A stretch of DNA of 8,763 nucleotides, from contig SCSV01000377.1 in assembly GCA_004297555.1 (NCBI GenBank), forward strand, positions 1-8,763. The letters run 5' to 3'. Below the pieces are notes generated by a model. The model saw only the letters and a list, made by a program, of their open reading frames with translations, made no database searches and had not been told where the DNA came from. The translations under genes and the position numbers were made by a program. Numbering within the stretch: the stretch's first letter is position 1; each line of letters begins with the position of its first letter. This stretch comes from Salinibacterium sp. (GTDB taxonomy: Bacteria > Actinomycetota > Actinomycetes > Actinomycetales > Microbacteriaceae). Shown in pieces: positions 1 to 5,427 of this stretch.

Positions 1-2
1 CC

Positions 3-62
3 GCGGCAAGGCCGACCCGCAACTGCGGGTCGTGCCAGAAGGTCGGCACCGTCGCCGCGTGA
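3..62 (+). CDS. 3' end of an unidentified gene, cut by the window edge
   Basis: Reading in frame 3 gives 19 residues ending in RNCGSCQKVGTVAA before TGA at 60-62. Nearly every third codon base is G or C (18 of 19), better than the alternative frame over the same bases (14 of 19), so this frame is the more likely coding one. The CGSC pair looks like half of a zinc-binding or redox site, but too little is present to name a family. Its stop overlaps a GTG start at 59 (GTGA), which would couple it to the next small gene. The alternative is that frame 2 is coding from base 2 to 175 as one protein tail. Confidence 0.35.
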   Translation, partial: AARPTRNCGSCQKVGTVAA

Positions 63-175
63 CGACTGATCCGCCGCCCGGCTCCGACCCGAGGCCGACC
101 CCGGAGGCGCCGCGTCACAGCGGCACGGAGAACGACGATCGGCTGAAGGGCGACAAGCCCCCGCATTGGGCTTAG
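59..175 (+). CDS. Small hypothetical protein with a charged DDRLxxDKPPHW tail
   Basis: GTG at 59 opens a 38-residue frame rich in proline, ending in ENDDRLKGDKPPHWA and TAG at 173-175. The N-terminal part (PPPGSDPRPTPEAP) looks disordered. The Asp/Arg-rich tail ending in PPHW resembles tails I associate with short actinobacterial hypothetical proteins, but I cannot attach a function. The start overlaps the preceding stop as GTGA, suggesting translational coupling. The frame is also open to the left edge (base 2), so this may be the C-terminus of a longer protein. The stop overlaps the fmdB stop on the other strand: TAA of fmdB occupies 172-174 and TAG of this gene 173-175, so the genes converge with no gap and no terminator between them. 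Confidence 0.5.
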   Translation: MTTDPPPGSDPRPTPEAPRHSGTENDDRLKGDKPPHWA

Positions 176-429
176 TTCGTCGAGCTCGTGAAGCTGGGCG
201 TGCTCGGCGCGGGAGTCTTCGCGGCGGCAGCCGGCTTCGAGTCGGCCGGCTTGGAACGCGAATCGGTGCGGTAGAAGCCCGATCCCGAGAACGTCACGCC
301 CACGGGCGAGAACACCTTGCGCAGCGAGCCCTCACAGGCCGGGCACACGGTGAGGGACTCATCGGTGAACGACTGCTGGATGTCGAACGCGTTTTCGCAC
401 TCGGTGCAGCGGTAGGAGTAGGTGGGCAA
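172..429 (-). CDS. FmdB-family zinc-ribbon protein (Ruc-like)
   Basis: This 85-residue protein begins MPTYSYRCTEC and carries a compact zinc ribbon with cysteine pairs C8/C11 and C29/C32, then a GSGFYRTD segment. Its tail from about residue 55 is low in complexity (Ala, Pro, Ser, Thr, Lys) and probably disordered. This is the FmdB regulatory-protein family (CxxC_CxxC_SSSS type). The mycobacterial member at the equivalent locus (Rv0991c) is reported as Ruc, a redox-regulated chaperone whose cysteines release zinc on oxidation; that role is plausible here but inferred. The start codon is TTG at 429-427, supported by a GAGGA ribosome site at 440-436. The gene lies 14 bp after the cyclo-ligase stop and is probably co-transcribed with it. 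Confidence 0.88.
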   Translation of the reverse strand: MPTYSYRCTECENAFDIQQSFTDESLTVCPACEGSLRKVFSPVGVTFSGSGFYRTDSRSKPADSKPAAAAKTPAPSTPSFTSSTN

Positions 430-435
430 GGCTGG

Positions 436-440
436 TCCTC
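436..440 (-). promoter_or_regulatory. Shine-Dalgarno site that fixes the TTG start of fmdB
   Basis: On the minus strand GAGGA lies six bases before TTG at 429, in the 14-bp gap after the cyclo-ligase stop. The gene has no ATG at the conserved MPTYSY start, so this site decides the TTG call. Confidence 0.65.
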
Positions 441-443
441 AAA

Positions 444-1022
444 CTAGAAAGCGGTGATGCCAGACGGAGTGACAACCCCGTCGACGCGCTGATCGTGCCG
501 CTCATTCGGCACGCTATCGACGAATTCATCGTCGAAGATCACAGCATAGACCGGCGGACGGGTCTCCATCGAGCCGAGGGTGCGGTCGAAGAACCCGCGG
601 CCCCAGCCCAGGCGCATGCCGTCTCTGTCCACGGATGCTGCGGGAACGAGCATCAGGTCGACTTCGTTCACAGCGATCGGTCCGAGCAGGTCACCGCTGG
701 GCGTAGGCATCCCGAACGCGTCTTGTGTCTCGTCGTCGCCCTCGAACGGCACCCAGTCGAGCAGTCCGTCGGGGCGGGAGATCGGCAGCAGCACCCGCAC
801 TCCACTCGTGCGCGCCCAGGCGAGTAGGCCGCGCGTGCTCGGCTCCTCGGGAAGTGAGAGGTAGGTGGCGACCGAGTTCGCGCCGAGCGAGCGGGTCAAT
901 TCGACAAGGTGCTGAGTGAGGGCGGCATCCGCTCGTTGCCGGGCCGTCGAGGTGGTGATGCGCCGCCGCTCGCGCAACTCGGCGCGCAGCGCGCGCTTCT
1001 GGTGGCTGACGTCGCCGGTCAT
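444..1022 (-). CDS. 5-formyltetrahydrofolate cyclo-ligase (5,10-methenyl-THF synthetase)
   Basis: The 192-residue product matches this family: a basic N-terminal helix (KRALRAELRERRR, residues 9-21), the central LLPISRPDG segment (78-86), the ATP-site loop around VPAASVDRDGMRLGWGRGFFDR (126-147), and the C-terminal HDQRVDGVVTP (176-186). The enzyme closes 5-formyl-THF to 5,10-methenyl-THF using ATP, recycling folate in the cytosol. The frame is open 46 codons further upstream, into galU on the opposite strand. ATG at 1022 is preferred because it gives the family's usual length and sits six bases after a TATCTT -10 element, implying a leaderless mRNA. It is probably followed in one operon by fmdB. 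The gene order and divergence from galU match the mycobacterial Rv0991c-Rv0993 region. Confidence 0.92.
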   Translation of the reverse strand: MTGDVSHQKRALRAELRERRRITTSTARQRADAALTQHLVELTRSLGANSVATYLSLPEEPSTRGLLAWARTSGVRVLLPISRPDGLLDWVPFEGDDETQDAFGMPTPSGDLLGPIAVNEVDLMLVPAASVDRDGMRLGWGRGFFDRTLGSMETRPPVYAVIFDDEFVDSVPNERHDQRVDGVVTPSGITAF

Positions 1023-1028
1023 GGGGTC

Positions 1029-1038
1029 AAGATAACCT
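1029..1038. promoter_or_regulatory. Overlapping divergent -10 elements for the cyclo-ligase gene and galU
   Basis: The 22-bp gap between the two start codons holds TAACCT on the plus strand (1033-1038) and TATCTT on the minus strand (1034-1029), sharing two base pairs. Each hexamer fits TANNNT and is followed by exactly six bases and then the ATG (1045 on +, 1022 on -). This is the geometry of leaderless transcripts starting at the A of ATG. No convincing -35 is visible on either side; both would lie inside the opposite coding region. Confidence 0.6.
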
Positions 1039-1044
1039 GTCGTT

Positions 1045-1935
1045 ATGGCATTCCACATCACTAAGGCGGTAATTCCTGCCGCCGGGTTGGGAACCCGTTT
1101 TCTTCCCGCCACCAAGGCGATGCCGAAGGAGATGCTGCCGGTCGTCGACAAGCCTGCCATTCAGTACGTCGTCGAAGAGGCTGTCGCCGCCGGGCTGAAC
1201 GATGTGCTCATGATCACCGGCCGCAATAAGAACGCCCTCGAGAATCATTTCGACCGGATGACCGAGCTCGAAGCCACTCTTGAGAAGAAGGGCGACGTCG
1301 ACCGCCTCCAGAATGTGCAGTACTCCAACGACCTCGCCGACATGCACTACGTGCGGCAGGGCGACCCCCTCGGACTCGGCCACGCCGTGCTGCGGGCAAG
1401 CATGCACGTCGGCCACGAACCGTTCGCCGTGCTGCTCGGTGACGACCTCATCGATGCGCGCGATGTGCTGCTCGCGCGCATGCTCGAGGAGCAGAGCACG
1501 CGCAACGCCTCGGTGATCGCGCTCATGGAGGTCGACCCGGCGCTCACCCATATGTATGGAATCGCCACCGTGGAGGCAACGGATGACGATGACGTGGTGC
1601 GTATCAAGGGTCTGGTCGAGAAGCCCGTGCCCGGAACGGCGGCATCCAATCTCGCCATCATCGGCCGCTATGTGCTGCAGCCCGATGTGTTCGGGGTGCT
1701 CGCCAGCACCAAGCCCGGCAAGGGCGGCGAGATCCAGCTGACCGATGCCCTGCAGACCATGGCGACCCAAAACATCGCCGGAGGTGTATTCGGTGTCATT
1801 TTCCGGGGCCGACGTTACGACACCGGCGACCGCCTCGACTACATTAAGTCGATCGTTCAACTCGCGGTCGAGCGGGATGACCTCGGCGCTGATCTTCGCC
1901 CCTGGCTCAAGCAGTTCGCCGCTACCCTGGATTAG
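1045..1935 (+). CDS. galU: UTP-glucose-1-phosphate uridylyltransferase
   Basis: The 296-residue protein, of normal family length, makes UDP-glucose and pyrophosphate from UTP and glucose-1-phosphate for cell-wall, polysaccharide and trehalose precursors in the cytosol. The nucleotide-binding signature PAAGLGTRFLPATKAMPKEM lies at residues 11-30, followed by LPVVDKP. GLGHAVLRA is at 110-118, the metal/UTP site GDDLID at 132-137, VEKP at 191-194, GEIQLTDAL at 228-236 and YDTGDRLDYI at 258-267. ATG at 1045 lies directly after the shared -10 region with no room for a Shine-Dalgarno site, so translation is probably leaderless. The next gene begins 2 bp after its stop. Confidence 0.97.
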   Translation: MAFHITKAVIPAAGLGTRFLPATKAMPKEMLPVVDKPAIQYVVEEAVAAGLNDVLMITGRNKNALENHFDRMTELEATLEKKGDVDRLQNVQYSNDLADMHYVRQGDPLGLGHAVLRASMHVGHEPFAVLLGDDLIDARDVLLARMLEEQSTRNASVIALMEVDPALTHMYGIATVEATDDDDVVRIKGLVEKPVPGTAASNLAIIGRYVLQPDVFGVLASTKPGKGGEIQLTDALQTMATQNIAGGVFGVIFRGRRYDTGDRLDYIKSIVQLAVERDDLGADLRPWLKQFAATLD

Positions 1936-1937
1936 AA

Positions 1938-2585
1938 ATGGCCACCATCCCCACCCTGAGTGAGGGCGCAACCACGATTCGCCCGATTCGGTTGCGGGAT
2001 GCCCGTGCGCTCGAACGCGAACTCGCCGAGAACCGCACCTGGTTGCGCAAGTGGGAGGCGACCAACCCGAACGGGCCGATGAATTTCGACGTGCGGTCGA
2101 GCATTCGCAGTCTGCAGCAGAATGCGCGTGCGGGGCTGGGCGTGCCGTTTGTGATCGAGTACGAGGGCGAGATCGCCGGTCAGCTCAACGTCTCGTCAAT
2201 CGCCTATGGCTCGCTCTCGTCGGCGACGATCGGGTACTGGGTATCGGAGCGGTTTGCCGGCAAGGGTGCGACGCCGACCGCCGTCGCTCTCGCGACCGAT
2301 CACTGCTTCTTCGGCATCGGCCTGCACCGTATGGAGATCTGCATCCGGCCCGAGAACGAGCCCAGTTTGCGCGTGGTCGAGAAGCTCGGGTTCCGCTACG
2401 AGGGGCTCCGCCGCCGGTACATCCACATCAACGGCGACTGGCGCGATCACTTCTGTTTCGCGCTCACCCGCGACGAGTTGCCGAGCGGTGTGCTGCGCCG
2501 CTGGCTCGACGGCAAGGCACCGGTGAAGGATGCCGAAGTGCCCGAGTTCGACCGGGCGCGGGCGGGCAGGCCGCTCGTCGGCTGA
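1938..2585 (+). CDS. GNAT acetyltransferase, RimJ/RimL type
   Basis: The 215-residue protein has a GNAT fold. IRPIRLRDARAL (14-25) forms the first strand and helix. The acetyl-CoA loop is RFAGKGAT (105-112) following IGYWVSE. The ENEPSLRVVEKLGF segment (139-152) is the C-terminal hallmark of RimJ/RimL-type N-acetyltransferases, with YIHINGDWRDHFCFAL (161-176) as the closing strands. By family it probably acetylates a protein N-terminus, classically ribosomal S5 or L12, but the substrate is not evident from sequence. The gene starts 2 bp after galU without a clear ribosome site, so it is likely translationally coupled. In mycobacteria the equivalent rimJ is separated from galU by moeA1/glp; that gene is absent here. 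Confidence 0.9.
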   Translation: MATIPTLSEGATTIRPIRLRDARALERELAENRTWLRKWEATNPNGPMNFDVRSSIRSLQQNARAGLGVPFVIEYEGEIAGQLNVSSIAYGSLSSATIGYWVSERFAGKGATPTAVALATDHCFFGIGLHRMEICIRPENEPSLRVVEKLGFRYEGLRRRYIHINGDWRDHFCFALTRDELPSGVLRRWLDGKAPVKDAEVPEFDRARAGRPLVG

Positions 2586-2629
2586 GCGCGACGTGGCGTG
2601 GCGTAACGAGCCTTTCGCGCGGTGGCTCT

Positions 2630-2635
2630 TAGCGT
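2630..2635 (+). promoter_or_regulatory. -10 element for a leaderless sepX/glpR-type gene
   Basis: TAGCGT fits TANNNT and is followed by exactly six bases and then ATG at 2642, the same spacing as at galU. The 56-bp gap after the acetyltransferase stop contains no Shine-Dalgarno sequence, supporting a separate leaderless transcript. A -35 is not obvious. Confidence 0.5.
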
Positions 2636-2641
2636 AGAGAT

Positions 2642-3436
2642 ATGCAATTCTCCGGGCTCGGCGGCGGCATCATGCTCGCGATTGCCGCAGCCCTGTGGCT
2701 CGTCTACCTGATGCCGAACTGGTCGAAGCGGCGCGAGTACATGGCCACCGAGATGAACGCGGTGCGCCTGCAGCAGACCATTCGGGTTCTCGCCCAGACC
2801 GCGGAGGCGCCCCGAGTCGCGCCGAGCGGACCGGTCGCGGTGGGCCGCCCGGTGACGCTGCCGCAGACCGTAGCGCAGCCGATTGCCGCGCGCCGCCTCC
2901 GCCGCACTCGCGCCTTCACCTCGGTGCTGCTCTTCGCGTCCCTGATCGCCGCGGGCGTGCAGGTCTCGTTCATGGTCACCGGCGGCGCGGTCTTCAACTC
3001 CTGGCTCGTTCTGGCCGGGGCGACGATCGTGGCCTGGAGCTCCCTGGCCATGCTGGCGCGCATCGCGCGCGTTGCCCGTTCTCGTCGCAGCACTGTCGCG
3101 CGGCCCGCACGGCGCACCTCGCTAGCGGCGGAACACGAACTCATCGAGCAGCAGTCCGCCGGCTGGACACCGGTGCCGCTGCCCAAGCCGCTTTACCTCT
3201 CACGACCGGCAACCCAGTCGTCATTCCCGATTCGGGATGCCGCGTTCGAGATGGAACTCGCCGCCGCCTCAGCTGAACGAGCCCTGCGCGCCATCGAGCA
3301 GCCACCGTCGATCGCGCCGGCGATCGCCGCGAAACCTGCCGCGAGCAGGTTCGCGAACATGGGATTCGTGGATGCCCCGGCCGCCGCCGTTCCCGACCTC
3401 GACGCCGTACTGGCCCGTCGCCGCGCCGCAGGCTGA
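2642..3436 (+). CDS. Divisome membrane protein of the SepX/GlpR family
   Basis: The 264-residue protein has an N-terminal membrane segment (about residues 4-24) followed by a basic, amphipathic stretch (WSKRREYMATEMNAVRLQQTIRVL, 27-50). A Pro/Val linker leads to two more membrane segments (about 92-112 and 119-140), an Arg-rich patch (141-158) and a cytosolic tail with WTPVPLPKPLYLSRPA (175-190) and PDLDAVLARRRAAG at the end. This layout is that of the SepX/GlpR family, which in Streptomyces and Corynebacterium helps cell division; GlpR is the membrane receptor of the gephyrin-like protein Glp, an FtsZ partner. The position after galU and a RimJ-like gene matches mycobacterial Rv0996. No glp/moeA gene is in the window. 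The family assignment is from memory of its motifs and context. Confidence 0.75.
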   Translation: MQFSGLGGGIMLAIAAALWLVYLMPNWSKRREYMATEMNAVRLQQTIRVLAQTAEAPRVAPSGPVAVGRPVTLPQTVAQPIAARRLRRTRAFTSVLLFASLIAAGVQVSFMVTGGAVFNSWLVLAGATIVAWSSLAMLARIARVARSRRSTVARPARRTSLAAEHELIEQQSAGWTPVPLPKPLYLSRPATQSSFPIRDAAFEMELAAASAERALRAIEQPPSIAPAIAAKPAASRFANMGFVDAPAAAVPDLDAVLARRRAAG

Positions 3437-3437
3437 C

Positions 3438-4571
3438 ATGCCTCCAGTCGCCGACTGGGATCTCGTTGTCGTCGGGGCCGGCCCGGCGGGTTCCGCGGCG
3501 GCAATATCAGCTCTTCGCGAGCGACCGGATGCCCGTGTGCTGGTGCTCGATCGCGCTCCGATGGGCCGCGACAAGGTCTGTGGTGACGGCATCGCGCCGC
3601 ATGCCGTGGCCGAACTGGAGCGCCTCGGCGTGAGCGCGGGAAAACCGGCCGAGAAACTGTCGGGTGTGCGGCTCGTGGCGCCGAACGGGCGATCGGTGGG
3701 CGCGCTGCCGACGGTGACTGGCTACGTGATTCCACGAGCCACATTCGATGAGCGGCTGCTGAAGGCGGCGCTCAGCGCCGGCGCCGAGTTCGAGGTGCAG
3801 CGGGTGACGAGTGTCGAGCAGGATGGGGCATCCGTCGTCCTCAACGATCGCTGGCGGGCTTCGACCGTGATCGGGGCGGACGGCAGCAACTCGTCGGTAC
3901 GGCGACTCATGGGGCAGCCGGCCAACCGCGGTCGGGCACTCGCGGTGGCGATTCGGGGCTACTCGCCCACACCCACGGGCGCGCCGCGCGAACTGACGAT
4001 CCGCTGGGACAGCCAACGGGCGGGTGGCCTCTGCTACGCGTGGGCGTTCCCGACCGCCAACGGCACGACGAACGTCGGCTACGGTATGTCGTCCGGGGCG
4101 CCGGACCATAGCCGCGCGCGGCTCGAACAGCGCGCGCGCGAGCTGCTGCCGGACTACAACTTCGACGGGGTGCCCCTCACCGGGCACACGCTGCCCCTCA
4201 CGGTTTCCCGGCCGCGCCCTGCCGTCGGCCGCGTGCTGCTTGTTGGGGATGCGGCGAGTCTGATCAACCCGTTCACCGGCGAGGGCATCTACGCCGCGAT
4301 CGTCTCCGGCGCGCTCGCGGGTGCCGCCGCTATCAATGCTCCGGATGCCCCGGGCCCGGCTTATGCCCGCGCGCTGGCCGCCCGCTTCCACCGCCAGCAC
4401 CGGCAAACCGGCGCGCTCTACCGGATCATCGATTCGCCCACTGTGCTGAACACCGTGATCCGTGCCGCCGGTCGGGATGCCCGACTTTTCGACCGGCTCA
4501 TCGACGTGGGACTCGGCGACAGCGTCTTCACCCTCGGAGACCTGGCGAGGTTCGCTCGACACGCGTTCTGA
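3438..4571 (+). CDS. Geranylgeranyl-reductase-family FAD-dependent oxidoreductase
   Basis: ATG at 3438, 1 bp after the previous stop, gives 377 residues; the frame is open further upstream but only within the sepX-like gene. The dinucleotide-binding GAGPAGSAAA is at 13-22, followed by a Glu/Asp-ending strand (VLVLDRA). KVCGDGIAP (46-54) is the geranylgeranyl reductase/MenJ signature. GADGSNSSVRR (146-156) is the FAD/NADPH DG motif, and LLVGDAASLINPFTGEGI (267-284) is the FAD ribityl-binding GD motif. These enzymes saturate isoprenoid double bonds, for example in menaquinone side chains or archaeal-type lipids. The substrate here is not determinable; a menaquinone MenJ-like role is one option. 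The gene ends in tandem stops TGA TAA (4569-4574). The second stop is part of a possible -10 element for the tRNA. Confidence 0.9.
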   Translation: MPPVADWDLVVVGAGPAGSAAAISALRERPDARVLVLDRAPMGRDKVCGDGIAPHAVAELERLGVSAGKPAEKLSGVRLVAPNGRSVGALPTVTGYVIPRATFDERLLKAALSAGAEFEVQRVTSVEQDGASVVLNDRWRASTVIGADGSNSSVRRLMGQPANRGRALAVAIRGYSPTPTGAPRELTIRWDSQRAGGLCYAWAFPTANGTTNVGYGMSSGAPDHSRARLEQRARELLPDYNFDGVPLTGHTLPLTVSRPRPAVGRVLLVGDAASLINPFTGEGIYAAIVSGALAGAAAINAPDAPGPAYARALAARFHRQHRQTGALYRIIDSPTVLNTVIRAAGRDARLFDRLIDVGLGDSVFTLGDLARFARHAF

Positions 4572-4577
4572 TAACCT
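4572..4577 (+). promoter_or_regulatory. Possible -10 element for tRNA-Ala
   Basis: TAACCT, preceded by GA exactly as in the galU -10, lies 28 bp before the tRNA, directly overlapping the tandem stop of the upstream gene. It would give a leader of about 20 bases. No clear -35 was found at standard spacing. Confidence 0.3.
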
Positions 4578-4605
4578 AGCTAACGCACTGAGCCCTCGGG
4601 CCCAG

Positions 4606-4678
4606 GGGCCCTTGGCGCAGTTGGTAGCGCGCCTCGTTCGCATCGAGGAGGTCAGGAGTTCAAATCTCCTAGGGTCCA
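4606..4678 (+). tRNA. tRNA-Ala, anticodon CGC
   Basis: A complete 73-base cloverleaf can be folded. The acceptor stem is GGGCCCT (4606-4612) with AGGGTCC (4671-4677). The D stem is GCGC/GCGC, the anticodon stem CCTCG/CGAGG, and the T stem AGGAG/CTCCT with loop TTCAAAT. The anticodon loop TTCGCAT gives CGC at 4639-4641, reading GCG alanine codons. The acceptor stem contains a G3-U70 wobble pair, the main identity element for alanyl-tRNA synthetase, and the discriminator base is A (4678). The CCA end is not encoded. The 3' part from the T loop onward is duplicated exactly at 4846-4866. Confidence 0.96.
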
Positions 4679-4679
4679 C
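4659..4679 (+). repeat. att-like direct repeat, copy 1 (inside the tRNA-Ala 3' end)
   Basis: These 21 bases run from the first T of the T loop through the acceptor 3' strand and discriminator to one base beyond the tRNA. They recur without mismatch at 4846-4866, 187 bp downstream. Flanking bases differ on both sides. A tRNA 3' end with a downstream copy is the usual mark of tyrosine-recombinase integration. Confidence 0.85.
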
Positions 4680-4723
4680 AAACGCAGGAAAGCCCCGGAA
4701 ATCTCCGGGGCTTTCCTGCGTTT
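4680..4723 (+). terminator. Intrinsic terminator of tRNA-Ala
   Basis: A perfect 20-bp inverted repeat (arms 4680-4699 and 4704-4723, loop AATC) begins two bases after the tRNA. The stem has a GC-rich core (AGCCCCGGA with TCCGGGGCT) and AAA/TTT ends, so it could terminate from either direction. Confidence 0.85.
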
Positions 4724-4845
4724 GCGCTCTCTCGCGGCACCTTGAACAACCGGGGTCCCCGTCGGAGCAGTCCAGAAAACCGCGCGGGTAATTCTCTTGC
4801 CAACGTCGGCCTGAGCGCGCGATCTTCTGGCGGCACCGATGGGGC

Positions 4846-4866
4846 TTCAAATCTCCTAGGGTCCAC
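4846..4866 (+). repeat. att-like direct repeat, copy 2 (orphan tRNA-Ala 3' fragment)
   Basis: This is an exact 21-base copy of the tRNA-Ala 3' segment. The bases in front of it (ATGGGGC) cannot restore the T stem, and no D or anticodon arm can be folded upstream, so it is not a second tRNA gene. It marks the boundary between housekeeping genes and the lower-GC accessory stretch. Confidence 0.8.
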
Positions 4867-4898
4867 GCCCGCGAAACGGGCGGGCGCCAGCCGCCCGC
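4867..4898. other. Two overlapping GC-rich hairpins after the att-like repeat
   Basis: GCCCG (4867-4871) pairs with CGGGC (4877-4881) around CGAAA. GCGGGCG (4880-4886) pairs with CGCCCGC (4892-4898) around CCAGC. The two stems share bases 4880-4881, so they compete. There is no T-rich tract, and a terminator role is uncertain. Confidence 0.4.
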
Positions 4899-4899
4899 G

Positions 4900-4928
4900 C
4901 AACCGGTTGGCCAGTCACCTTGCGCAAG
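4900..4928. promoter_or_regulatory. Pair of perfect palindromes upstream of the DUF4870 gene, possible operators
   Basis: CAACCGGTTG (4900-4909) and CTTGCGCAAG (4919-4928) are each perfect 10-bp palindromes with centres 19 bp apart. They lie just before the -10 element at 4947, and the second would overlap the -35 position. No regulator for them is identifiable. Confidence 0.35.
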
Positions 4929-4946
4929 AGGTCGCGCTGATGCTGC

Positions 4947-4952
4947 TTTAAT
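4947..4952 (+). promoter_or_regulatory. -10 element for the leaderless DUF4870 gene
   Basis: TTTAAT matches the TATAAT consensus at five of six positions and is followed by six bases and ATG at 4959. The spacing argues for the ATG rather than the in-frame GTG at 4953 as the start. Confidence 0.5.
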
Positions 4953-4958
4953 GTGCCC

Positions 4959-5399
4959 ATGCCCGAATCCGAAGAAAATCCATACGCTGCTCCTTCAGTA
5001 GGTCTTCACCCGCTTTCACCAGCAGAGGAGAAGCAATGGTCCGTGCTTACGCACGTGCTCGCGATATTTTTTGGGCTCGTCGCTTCTGCGGTCTTCTTCT
5101 TCATCTACAAGGATCGCGGTCCGTTTGTCAGGGCACACACCGCGACGGAGTGGAACTTTCAACTGACGATCACGATTGTCCAAACCCTGGGCTTCGTGTT
5201 CTGTTTCGGGAGCGTTTTCGGCTCGTTCGCGAGTGCGAGCAATGGCACGCCGCCTAGCATCGGGCTGTTCTTCCTCGGCTACTTCTTGCTAATTGCGATT
5301 CGGCTCGTTGGTGCGATCTGGGGCATTTACGCAGCGGTCGTCGCCAATCGGGGCAAATATTACAAGTACCCTCTCGCCATTCCATTCGTCAAGGCGTAG
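4959..5399 (+). CDS. DUF4870 (Tic20-like) small membrane protein
   Basis: From ATG 4959 the product is 146 residues. After a short polar N-terminus (ESEENPYAAPS) come a WSVLTHVLAIFFGL segment (27-40) and a first membrane span to about 50. The family signature KDRGPFVRAHTATEWNFQLT is at 51-70. A second span follows (68-88), then a third hydrophobic region (101-130) and the closing ANRGKYYKYPLAIPFVK (129-145). DUF4870 proteins are widespread small membrane proteins of unknown function, distantly related to Tic20. An in-frame GTG two codons earlier (4953) is less likely because it would lie inside the expected spacer between the -10 and the transcription start. GC is about 50-55% in lines counted here, lower than in the genes to the left. 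It ends in tandem TAG TAG. Confidence 0.8.
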   Translation: MPESEENPYAAPSVGLHPLSPAEEKQWSVLTHVLAIFFGLVASAVFFFIYKDRGPFVRAHTATEWNFQLTITIVQTLGFVFCFGSVFGSFASASNGTPPSIGLFFLGYFLLIAIRLVGAIWGIYAAVVANRGKYYKYPLAIPFVKA

Positions 5400-5406
5400 T
5401 AGTCGG

Positions 5407-5426
5407 CGAGACTCTGCGAGGTCTCG
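5407..5426. terminator. Hairpin between convergent genes
   Basis: CGAGAC (5407-5412) and GTCTCG (5421-5426) form a perfect 6-bp stem with an 8-base loop, filling the 28-bp gap between the DUF4870 gene stop and the collagen-like gene stop. It may serve both strands, but no T-tract follows it. Confidence 0.4.
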
Positions 5427-5427
5427 A

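Noticed and set aside
1027..1971. A 314-codon open frame antisense to galU.
   Set aside because: It exactly shadows galU, which has all family motifs. Long antisense frames are expected in high-GC coding DNA.
3507..4850. A 447-codon minus-strand frame across the flavoprotein gene, tRNA and terminator.
   Set aside because: It reads through a tRNA and a perfect terminator hairpin and has no recognisable domain; the plus-strand reductase is unambiguous.
4760..4866. A second, degenerate tRNA-Ala gene.
   Set aside because: Only the last 21 bases match; no anticodon or D arm can be folded and the T stem cannot close, so an att-type fragment is the better reading.
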